Below, in pieces: positions 22,851-32,368 of a stretch of 64,000 nucleotides of DNA (within the stretch, counting starts at the first letter, position 1; each line of letters starts with the position of its first letter). The notes under the pieces were generated by a model. It had not been told where the DNA came from and ran no database searches. It was given only the letters and a program-made list of their open reading frames with translations. The position numbers and the translations under genes were made by a program. Source of the stretch: Paragonimus skrjabini miyazakii (Eukaryota > Platyhelminthes > Trematoda > Plagiorchiida > Troglotrematidae); the NCBI GenBank assembly GCA_014338405.1, contig JTDE01001504.1, positions 16,554 through 80,553 of the forward strand. The letters are read 5' to 3'.

Positions 22851-24756
22851 CTTCAAATTTGATCGTTGTGTCTTTTAACCCAAGCTTCCAATTTTCTGTC
22901 ATGCTGAATTAACAAATAACTTGATTTTAAGTACTACCTCTTCAACCCCAATGTAACGGCGTAAAACTTACACAAATTGTCAGGAGTGTTGTGAGTGAGA
23001 CAAATTTTAAAGGCCATAGTTGAAAGTAATGCTTCATCTACTAGCAGGTATTACATGCTGCGTGCTATCCGACTGCTTGTTTGTATGGCATGACATTTTT
23101 TGATGAGCATCATGATTCACGTCCCATTCTTGTTTGTTTGTTGGTTTTCACCCTCCTTAACTTTTCTCAGTCACTGATAGGTGTAACACAATACTATCTG
23201 TAGATTTCGTCAGGTAAACGCTCATTCTCTACTACTGTCAACTTTTTATGCTTTTTCTGACTTCGCGTATGCCCTTCATCTGCAATTTACTGGGTAAAAA
23301 TTAAATTGAATGGCTGGTTTAAATTGTTTCTCCGCAGCCCGAAATATTTCTAAGTTTTAACGCAGTTGTGTAACCATTACTGCACTGCAATTCCTACGTA
23401 TTACGTATATATTACTACGTATCATTATTGCGTATTAGTATTTATTTATTGTCCACTGCTAGTAGTGGAAAAACGGTCATGCCTTGGTAGACTGTTTGGA
23501 CAGCACACTGACCGTACACTTCGTCCGTTTCGATAGAACGACTGAAGACTGTAGTAATTGGCGGTGAGAAACGTTAATTCAGTTTGCTCTCTAGCCAAAT
23601 TTTTCCAACTTATAGCTGAACTACCGCCACTGCACGGTGTGGATGATATGCAAAAAGTGCTGGATTGTACGAGATCTCACGAGCAATTATAAGTAGCCGT
23701 GGTTAAGGTCGTTGGTCTATCCACCGGCTACGTACTGCCTAATTATTAAGCATAAGTGAGCTCCGCTACCGCAGAACCTCATAGTATTTGGTAGCATGCA
23801 GAAGTTAAAGATCATACAACAACAGGGTGGTGCTTCCGAAATAAGCATAAAAAGCAAACAGCATTAAAAACACAGAGAAAATCCAGCCACTTGGACTGAC
23901 ATGAACATAATCAACCACAACTCGACACTAATTGCGATCAACGGTAGTAACACCAGCAGTTCAGTAAATAAGCTCAATGGTGCCAACCTCCATGCAAATA
24001 CAGTCTAGTTAGCAAACACAGAGCAAAGGTCTAACAACTAAACATGCAGCTGGGGCAACTGCTCTGATGTTTCACTCTGAACTCAAGAATCTGGAGTCTG
24101 TTTTAGTATGAACACTGACACCGAAGTGGACATGATTTCTTTTGAACTAAGCAACCTGTGGAAGTCGGGCAAGCATATATACCTTCACTACGGGGGCTCC
24201 ATAACAGTGTTTGGTTAATGCCGTCATACACAAAACAGGCCTTTGTAAACCTTCCAGCGGGATCTTCATGATCCCTGAAGTCAAAGTAGTGATTGTTAGC
24301 ACCGGTCATTTTCTGTTATTTGACCATCTTTTGAGCTTCCTTTAAAACGTTGTCTGGTTCCTGTAAATCTCGTGCTTTAATTCTCTAAAAATCCAAATTT
24401 ATGCAATCTCCTGCCAGTGAAATATCAACCTGTTTTCTGTCAGCCTACGTGCTTGGTAGCTATCACAGATGCTACACACCGCCAAATTATGAAGAAACAG
24501 TCCCTAATACTTGCTACAGTACACTGTCTATTGTCTGATGGATTAGAAACCACATAAACTGAGGTTAAATGTAGCTTCGTTCAAGATACAATCTACCCTT
24601 CAACAGGTCTGTTCGCCACGCCTTTTCACAAGGTTGCCAAAATGTCGTCAGCCAGGCACCCACAGAGAGCGCAGCTGTAGCAGGTCTGTTTTGGAATAAA
24701 GCTAAAATACTCCAGCTGTTCAGCTATACCCAGAGGATACATCAGAAGTCAAATCC

Positions 24757-24793
24757 TGGCGAACAAGCTCGTTTTCCGCGTCATCTTCGAGCG
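24757..24793 (-). ncRNA. Decayed hammerhead-like motif in PLE 3' end
   Basis: The minus strand reads GAAGATGACGCG, GAAAAC, GAGCTT, GTTC and GCC. This keeps the second half of the core, GAAA, helix III AAC/GTT and C17. The first core bases are CTCGAAGA rather than CTGAAGA, so it is probably inactive. Helix II TG/CG is short. The position, downstream of a GIY-YIG remnant on the same strand, matches a 3' pseudo-LTR. Confidence 0.4.
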
Positions 24794-25241
24794 AAAGTAC
24801 AACACATTAGGCATTAAAGTGGCTGTGAAGCCAGAATTTCCTGAACCCCAGTACATGGAAAATCTAGTGCCATTCGGGGATTAAGGACATGTTTAATGTA
24901 ATACCACATTACTTGATCCAACGACGGTAGAGGATGACAACTCAGGTGCCAGAACGAAAAGATCTCTACTAGCAGCCGGATTTCAACAGTCTTCGTGGCG
25001 GCCATGATACGGCACTGCATACCTCTGACGTGAACATGTGTGACCTGGTAGATCGACTCAAGTACAACATCCACACTGTCTGTGCAACCCGAGATGTCCG
25101 GTGGGCTAAAGTTTGGCTGGTGATCTGTTGCTGTTTGGTCGTCAACCAACCGGGTCGGTGTTCGCATATCCTGTCTGCTAGGCACCGCATTATGCGGTTG
25201 CTGTAACCTGCTCCACAAGAACACAGCAATGTGTAAGTGGT
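24794..25241 (-). pseudogene. Penelope-like element remnant: GIY-YIG domain
   Basis: The minus strand at about 25241-25130 reads TLLCSCGAGYSNR followed by LADRICEHRPGWL, the GIY-YIG pattern with the second motif changed from YIGR to YSNR. Further down a weakly matching tail with VEIRLL sits in another frame, so at least one frameshift has occurred. The reverse transcriptase is missing. The hammerhead-like sequence at 24757-24793 follows it. This is a 5'-truncated dead copy from a lineage different from the 53-kb element. Confidence 0.7.
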
Positions 25242-26560
25242 AAATGAAGCAGGTGAACCTATAAGTTGAAGACGTATGACTGGCTTAGAACCGAACGATA
25301 TTTCAAACTGTGCAGCGTGAATCCTACTTTCTGGTTGGGTTGAGTCTTCTCATCAGCGTTACCCTTGAGTTTTCATCCTTGTGTGGGAGCTTCTTGTTGA
25401 CGGTTTGAGACCTAACAAGTAATTCACAATCCCTTTCCTCTGAATTGTATTTGGAGGGAAGACAACACACTGAAAGCAAGCTTGTTCGTTACGTTTTGAT
25501 TGCAAGCGGGTGGAATGCTTGACGTGGATGTGTACTTAAATAGCACAAGTGGAATTGGACGGGAGTAAGTTAGCCAGAATAGCGACATCCGGAAGGTAAA
25601 ATCCTAGCTGAACGTAATTGATAGTAAATGAAGCATAGCAAAACTGCTTTGCATACTATTGCGGGGTTATCGACCGTTAACTAATCATTCACTATATCGC
25701 ACGAAACATGATGCCACGATTTGTATATTGTAACAGTGGCTTTGGTTGATCAATGGTGGATTTTCCTTCGTTTCGGTCGGCATAACAATGGCGTTCACTA
25801 AATCAGCACACTGTCGCACACCAAACGACTCTCCTCTACTCTACAAACATCCCGGCCATTATTTTCTAGACGTCAATCTGAACCTTCAAGATACTCTGTT
25901 GTACGTGAAAGTTCACTCGGTTTGCACACCTCTAAACCAAAGGCACAAATAAGGACTCTTTAGAATTCTGTTATTACACTATTCAGCTTGTTCGAGTTTT
26001 CACTCATGCTGTATGGTTCCCTATAAGTAGAGTCAACTTTTTGACACTTGATGTAATAAGTGATGCGGATATCATTTTCTAGCACCTCGATATAAATATC
26101 CTATCAATTATAAGCGCCGCGGATGAAGACTACCTGACACGTGTTCTATAGTTCTTCTGTATGCAACTTTTGACGTATTGTTTAACGAACAATTCATTTT
26201 CGGACCGTCTGCTGCATATTTCCCAAGGTAACACGTCGATCAACAAATGTTACAACCGTTGATCGATGACGCGCAAGTGATTCACTAGTTTGTTTCCCGT
26301 ACAGTGTTGGTTGCCACTCGATTATCAACAGGACGACCAACTGTTACGTGTCGCTTTATGCAATGCCTTAGATGAATACGACTCCATTGTCACAGCAGCT
26401 GTGAGGTCACGTTTCTAATCAACCTGCATATTCATTGTCGATTATGCTTTACGCAAATCCCTCCATGTCGTTTCCAAACGGCACACCCAAAGAACCTGCA
26501 TGCCGTTTCTTACTTTCAGCCAGGATTAACTATAGCCCCTTCAACTTTGAACCATTGGCC
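25242..26560. other. No recognised gene or repeat
   Basis: No motif or repeat copy recognised. The 68-codon frame at 25746-25952 is within chance length. Confidence 0.4.
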
Positions 26561-26733
26561 ATTGGCAGTGGCGATGATATGCACTACTGACGAGCTCTAA
26601 TGAGAGCGAAACTCGAGTCTAGTGCTTCTTTTCGAAAGGGGCCGACTGGATAGTCTATGGGAATGCGACAGCTGCGATCAATTGTGGGTGATGTTCAAAT
26701 TGAAATAAACCAAATCCTCGACTACTCATCAGT
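26561..26733 (+). repeat. SINE-1 copy, 5'-truncated, solo
   Basis: Starts in GGCAGTGGCGATGATATGCA just after the B-box position and runs through the usual body to the tail GGTGATGTTCAAATTGAAAT and CGACTACTCATC. No inverted partner lies nearby, so single copies exist. Confidence 0.75.
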
Positions 26734-27825
26734 AATCCATCTACCTGACTGTTTACAACTTTGTGGCACGCTCTTCACTGAAGCCATTTTATGACTTGAT
26801 TTGACCTTAGGCCATTAATTTTTGCCACACGCTATCGATCTGCATGACAGTCGCGTCGCTAAGTTCAACAGGTAGATTTCAACTATCAGATTTTATCAAG
26901 TAACAAACTATCGCGATAACATTGGCTGCTCAGGACTTAAAAGTTTGGACCAAAGCACGAATTTCGGAAACTTGCTGCTGTTCCTCCTCCAGGCATTCAG
27001 TATTGCATTGACTAGATAAATCACTGCCAATATCTTCTGGTATGATTCGTTCCGGTATTTCTCATTGCACACACAGGTTCAGTAGTTAGGACTCCACCCG
27101 ACGGTGTGCGCTGATGAGCCGTAAAACAACGAACATGGTAGCACGGAACCGCAGTCCATCTCACCTTCAATAGATGAGTGTAAAGTGGTTGAAGTGAAAA
27201 AGCCTACTGATGAAACACCAATAATGAGCTATTGAAACATACTGTTAATCAGAAGCCAGGTTTTCAAACAAGCCGACACATCGACGAAGTAATCAATCAG
27301 AATGGTATTTGAACGCGGCATTGAATGAGTTATAATGAACGCCCGAATTAAGTAAGTTATCTAAGGAAGCGCATCACTAAGCTAAATTACCCACATCAGT
27401 GGAAAAAGTCCAATCATTTAGAATCCCCTATTTTTTCGTTCTACAGAGCATCTCATGGTATGTTATTCAGTCCGAGACTGATGAGTGCCATCTGACCTGT
27501 TGTCTTACTAACATTATGAAGGAAATAAAATTTAATCGGTCTTTTTCGTTCCTAACTGATCGCGTCAGCTTCCAAGGTTGGGAGTCTGTTGGCATTCACC
27601 GTGATCTGACGCGCACTTGCAAATTCTCTCTACCTTACCCCATGGGATGAATAGAAAACAGGCTCAGAATGATTGTTTTTAGAAATCTGTGAGTGCCAAA
27701 GTTACGTTCTTTCCAAAAGTCGTTCGTCTTTGGGATTTGTTTGCAACCTCAGTAGAAACGACTCAAAAAGCAACGGTTACATAAATGACAAACTGCATAT
27801 TTCCGTACTGGTTGAAAAAGAGGAA
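26734..27825. other. No recognised gene or repeat
   Basis: No motif or repeat copy recognised. Confidence 0.4.
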
Positions 27826-28637
27826 GTCGTTTGAGTCTATATTGCCACTTCCAACCAGTATATTGAAGGAAAGTTTGCTGCTCTGCAATAAGCATGTCAA
27901 TTTTCGATTTCTCGAGCAGTCCTACCGTCAAATAGATCGAGTAGCCATGGGAAGTCCGCTGGGTTCCACTTAGCACTCTTTTGCAAGTCAGACATGCATT
28001 CACATACATAATTGTCATTCGCCTTGGTGTAACTTCTGCTGTAGTGCGAACACACTATTCCAACAGTCTCCTTCTGTCCGTCGTCTTCCTGGCGTTCGCA
28101 GCTTGCCCTTTTGTTCCTGAATGTCGCTTGTGAGTAATATACCACTTGTGAGTAGTATACTACTCACAACGAAACTGCCTGTCATACAACAATACTACAA
28201 GCGTTACGTCGAAGACACATTGATATTCAGTCAATCCAAACAGATAATATATAACCTGGTGCAACGCCTAAATAGTTGTCACCCTAATCTGAAGGTTACG
28301 TGTGAATCTGTGACAAACAACTGTTCGCCATTTCTAGACACACTCATATGTCGCCGAGAAAATGGCTCGATTAGAAGAACTGTCTATAGGAAACCCACAT
28401 GGTCTGGCCAATACCTAAACTTCAACAGTTTCACACCGGTCCAGCATTAACGAGCACTAATAAGTACACTGTTTACATGTGTGAGATGAATATGTAATCA
28501 CGACAGTCTTGCGGAGGAATTAAACTTGATCACTTTTGTCTTACAATCTAATGGTTACCCTAAAAAGTTCATAGAATGGCACAGCAGACAAAAACGCCAT
28601 CGGAAGAGTTGTTGACAGTGAAAAAAGAGGGTTGAAC
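27826..28637 (+). pseudogene. Penelope-like element remnant (family of the 53-kb copy)
   Basis: The plus strand gives reverse transcriptase pieces: SYRQIDRVAMGSPLG near 27920-27966, followed by a stop. About 190 nt of non-matching sequence follows. Then comes KLPVIQQYYKRYVEDTLIFS (YVDD altered to YVED) and FLDTLICRRENG with TVYRKPTWSGQYLNF, and a last matching block at 28577-28637 (MAQQTKTP-type stretch). It aligns closely to the minus-strand copy at 54957-54060, including the interruption, but lacks about 130 nt that the 54-kb copy has near 54.72-54.84 kb. GIY-YIG and terminal repeats are missing. It is non-functional. Confidence 0.8.
28149..28168. repeat. Perfect 20-nt palindrome inside the PLE interruption
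   Basis: GTGAGTAGTATACTACTCAC is its own reverse complement. The 54-kb copy has the same sequence with one change. Confidence 0.85.
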
Positions 28638-29222
28638 CTTGATCCATCATTACTAGGAAATACGTAGACGTTGATATCAGCAGCGCCTGCCATCGATTTC
28701 TTTTGGTACCGTCCTTGAGTCCGATGCTGTAGCTGACTGGTTCTGGTTCACATGTGTATTACTGTGTAGTGTAGATTAAGGTCACATATTTCTGAAACCG
28801 GTCTCATAGTTTAGTATACCAGGTCCATATTGTGTCCACGCGCATTGCTAGAGAAGATACGATAGCTGTCCCGCAATGTCCAGTTGATTACCTTGTTACC
28901 AAGACCTCCTGTTTAAACTCGACTTACACATTTGCTTTCGCAGTGACAAAGAATGAACACCACTCACAAGTTATCCCAGCCTCAGCATACAGATTCAAAC
29001 AACCACACTTGAAGGGAGCAGTAGAACGGAACTTTAATCCATTACTCCCCATCTGTAGTGAACACACACCAGAGGTGTGAACGATGGTCGACGTTTTCAT
29101 GAGGCAGCCATGTTGACCACTGCTCCAGCAACTCCATCTTGAGGTAAACAGAACTGTCATATCGAAAAGCTCGGCCCCATTATCATGTAGGTGGTTTTAT
29201 CAAGAATAAGTAATTATTGTAC
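28638..29222. other. No recognised gene or repeat
   Basis: No motif or repeat copy recognised. Confidence 0.35.
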
Positions 29223-29461
29223 TACTGATGAGTAGTCGGGGATTTGGTTTATTTCAATTTGTACATCACCCACAATTGATCGCAGCTGTCGCATTCCCAT
29301 AGACTATCCAGTCGGCCCCTTTCGAAAAGAAGCACTAGACTCGAGTTTCGCTCTCATTAGAGCTCGCCAGTAGCGCATATCATCGCCACTGCCGGGTCTT
29401 GAACCACGGACACGATCATTACTCACGATTATTACTCACAAGCGAAAGTGGTTGAGCGTTC
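29223..29461 (-). repeat. SINE-1 copy, left arm of a head-to-head pair
   Basis: On the minus strand, tail-to-head, it has the full body plus B box (GGTTCAAGACC) and part of the head, ending at GAACGCTCAACCACTTTCGC next to the gap. Its A-box region is deleted, as in its partner 29562-29800, so the two share a specific deletion. The arms are both 239 nt and about 94% identical. Confidence 0.85.
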
Positions 29462-29561
29462 NNNNNNNNNNNNNNNNNNNNNNNNNNNNNNNNNNNNNNN
29501 NNNNNNNNNNNNNNNNNNNNNNNNNNNNNNNNNNNNNNNNNNNNNNNNNNNNNNNNNNNNN
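29462..29561. other. Assembly gap, 100 N
   Basis: N run exactly at the centre of an inverted repeat. Confidence 0.99.
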
Positions 29562-29800
29562 GAACGCTCAACCACTTTCGCTTGTGAGTAATAATCGTGA
29601 GTAATGATCGTGTCCGTGGTTCAAGTCCCGGCAGTGGCGATGATATGCACTACTGACGAGCTCTAATGAGATCGAAACTCGAGTCTAGTGCTTCTTTTCG
29701 AAAGGGGTCGACTGGAAAGTCTATGGGAATGCGACAGCTGCGATCAAATGTGGGTGATATTCCACTTGAAATTAACCAAATCCCCGACTACTCATTGGTA
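29562..29800 (+). repeat. SINE-1 copy, right arm of a head-to-head pair
   Basis: Mirror copy of 29223-29461: GAACGCTCAACCACTTTCGC, TGTGAGTAATAATCGTGAG, the B box GGTTCAAGTCC, the body, and the tail ending in CCCCGACTACTCATTGGT. Confidence 0.85.
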
Positions 29801-29859
29801 ATCTAAAATATCGCCTAGCAGGTTTAATGAGATCGGAGATCTCGACCTATCTAGGAAGT

Positions 29860-30180
29860 CCTAATCGCGGGGTTATCGACTGGAGTTAACAGACAGTAAC
29901 TGTCTCTCCATTTCGAGACGATCGGGCAACCTGATCATTACTCACAACTGAAAGTAGTTCAGTGTCCACATATGATAATTCGGCCGTGGTTAACACGGTT
30001 GCCTCATGAACAGCATGTCCCTGGTTCAAGTCCCGGCAGTGGCGATGATACGCATTACTGACGAGCTCTAATGAGAGCGAAAACTCGAGTCTAGTGCTTC
30101 TTTTCTTAAGGGGTCGACTGGATAGTCTATGGGAATGCGACAGCTGCGATCATTTGTGGGTGATGTTCAAATTGAAATTA
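29860..30180 (+). repeat. SINE-1 copy with long head, solo
   Basis: Includes the longest head seen: GGGTTATCGACTGGAGTTAAC, GGGCAACCTGATCATTACTC and CATATGATAATTCGGCCGTG. The A-box region is shortened; a good B box (GGTTCAAGTCC), the body and the tail GGTGATGTTCAAATTGAAAT follow. This defines a unit of about 300 nt or more that can occur without an inverted partner. Confidence 0.75.
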
Positions 30181-30304
30181 TTGTACTGTTCATCGAGTTC
30201 AATGAAGTGTCCGATTCTGTTGCAATTGAGCATTATTCATCTAGGAGCCATCGACTAATGTTGGCGTCGACGATCGGTAAATGTGTTGCACAGAAGTGAG
30301 TGTG

Positions 30305-30480
30305 ATGGAGCGTTTGTTTGAATTATGTGGATGACACCCTGTTGAACTGGGTTGTTTCGTGGAAACAAGGACTGATGTTCTTGTCCCGGTAGTGGAAGGA
30401 ATATGCACTATTGTAATACTTTAAAAAGAGCGAGGCGTGAATAGAATGCTTCTTTTGAAACGCGCTGTCTACAAAGTAGT
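30305..30480 (+). repeat. SINE-1 copy, highly degraded
   Basis: Recognised by order rather than identity: AGCGTTTG, a TTGTCCCGGTAGTGG stretch, ATATGCACTATTG, AGAGCGAGGCGTGAATAGA and ATGCTTCTTTTGAAACG. Old copy; edges uncertain. Confidence 0.45.
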
Positions 30481-31267
30481 TTGGACCATCTAATCTACGG
30501 CCACAGATGTGTTGTGTTCGTATACCAAACAAACTACCAGCTAGCTGAGGGATTCAACGATACAAATTAAACATCATCCACGTTTGATCGATGTGTACCT
30601 TCTATTTCTGAACACTAATAACCACTTGCTTTACCAATCGTCTAATGAACATTCAAGCAGTGCACAGTAAGCTTGGTTTTAATCGAAATGAAAACTGTAC
30701 GAGTGTTGGGGCACCGTATACAAGCAGACAGCATGGGGTTTATACGTTCTTGGTGCACGCCTCCTTCTCATCTGTATCACTTTCGAGGTTTTTACATATG
30801 ACGCTTTGTGGACAGTCAGAACGGGAAACGTCATCATCATCATAGATAGCAATACATCAGTGTTTCACAGTGATACTTAACTGCCACACGGGGAACAACT
30901 AAAAGGGTTTTATCGAGCTATTTCTCTTTTCGGCTAGATCACAACAGTCATACTAGGCACAACCGAATAATTAATTCTTTAAGCTCTGAGAATTGGCCAA
31001 CAAATGAAGTTAGTGAGTGAACTTTTCTTATCCATCTTCTTTCGAGTCCAAGTTGACCAGGTGAGGTCGTTCATGTTTACGCCATGCCGATTGGTTGGCC
31101 TTGAAAAACTAGATAATACTGCATGAACCATTCCCACCACCGTCGACATAATGGACAACAATAATCATGTGTGCAAATTATTTACTGCTCAGTGTATTGA
31201 CAAAATTTTAATTCGAGGTGCTGTGTTTGTTAACACCAACATACGACTTGTCATTATGTGATCCGTT
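30481..31267. other. No recognised gene; possible trace of SINE-1 tail
   Basis: AACATCATCCACGTTTGATC near 30573 resembles the minus-strand SINE-1 tail. Otherwise nothing is recognised. Confidence 0.3.
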
Positions 31268-31340
31268 GTGTGGCAGATTTCTTAACTTAAACGAGGTCAA
31301 ATTGTGAAAAACCTGGGCTTCGGTTGGATTCGAACCAGCT
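31268..31340 (-). repeat. SINE-2 3' half
   Basis: The minus strand reads GGTTCGAATCCAACCGAAGC, then CAGGTTTTTCACAATTTGA and AAATCTGCCACA. This matches the B box and tail of 8943-9012. The head is missing; a plus-strand SINE-2 head follows at 31428. Confidence 0.65.
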
Positions 31341-31427
31341 TAACAGTAAAATTACTTCATTGCTGAACAGTGCATTTGATGGATTCTTCCTTGAGCCTAT
31401 TGGGAAATTCTGTTTGAAAGGCCAATA

Positions 31428-31590
31428 CCCTGAAACATTTGGTCGGCTCTATGAGATACAGTGCATTGGGTATATAAATGCATCCAAATGTATAATTGTT
31501 GAGCTCCTGGCGCGGTCTCGTACCTCAGCTCGTAGAGCGTTTTTCGTCTCTGGGCATGACGTTCCTATCACTAATTCGAATCTATTCAAT
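31428..31590 (+). repeat. SINE-2 copy, degraded head
   Basis: The leader ATTTGGTCGGCTCTATGAG and GCATTGGGTATATAA is followed by GAGCTCCTGGCGCGGTCTCG, the A box TACCTCAGCTCGTAGAGCG, and a degraded B box CTAATTCGAATC. The leader is in the same orientation as in the 10.05-kb copy. Confidence 0.55.
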
Positions 31591-32019
31591 AATCAAGTTG
31601 TTCGCATTTAGGTTCTATCTCAACCAAACTGTTGGTCATTCAACTGTAGGGTCTCTCTTCAAAACGCTATCTGTACCTTGCTCACCTCTTGTACGTATAC
31701 CAGGCTTTACTGTTCATGAATAAATGCACACAGTTGTTTACCGTTTTGCCCCGATGGTACGGGACTAAGGATTGAGCGAACTCTCACAATTCCGAAAATC
31801 TTATTGTGAAATCGCCTCCGGTCACGCTTCCGGTCAAGGTCCAGATGCGTCTGGTTTGAAAACTTGGACCACATGACCAGCCCACAGAATTAGTTCAAGG
31901 TCATCACAACCGTCAGTCACGTGGCATATCACAGGTGCAACATTGCATTTCAGCACCTAAAATTTAGAAATTAGCGTGGTATTTGGTCAGAGAAAACCGG
32001 TTTGACGAGTTACTTAAAC
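31591..32019. other. No recognised gene or repeat
   Basis: Nothing recognised. Confidence 0.3.
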
Positions 32020-32108
32020 CTATATATATGTATATATATATATGTATATATATATATAAAGCATCCTATGTATATATATATGAGGCGTTATGTATATATG
32101 TATATTTA
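32020..32108. repeat. AT-rich (TA/TATG) microsatellite cluster
   Basis: Three blocks of TATATATATG-type repeats are separated by short unique spacers. The open frame over it translates to Tyr/Ile repeats and is not a gene. Confidence 0.85.
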
Positions 32109-32340
32109 AGTAACGCGTCACAAATATGTGTACATATGTTTAGGTATAAACAACATGTTAAACACGACGCCCAAACTGTTTGACTTCATTCGTGTAAAAT
32201 TAGGTAAAACAATGTGGCAGATATTGAACAACGTATGATTGTTAACTTAAAACTGAACGCCCCTTTGGATCTTAGCGATCGTGGACTCATCAAGTTTGAA
32301 TTCGTTAAGGAATTAGGGATATCGTCCCATTCCCAACCTC

Positions 32341-32368
32341 GTATACATATACATACATACATGCATAC
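32341..32368. repeat. Short ATAC microsatellite
   Basis: GTATACATATACATACATAC followed by ATGCATACC. Confidence 0.7.

Larger units (their letters stand above)
19123..24756. other. Largely featureless spacer with one candidate exon and a microsatellite
   Basis: Apart from the candidate exon at 20811-20934 and the TCTA-rich tract at 22777-22850, listed separately, I see no protein motif, RNA gene or repeat copy in this stretch. Confidence 0.4.

Noticed and set aside
31983..32183. Tyr/Ile-rich small protein
   Set aside because: Translation of an AT microsatellite.
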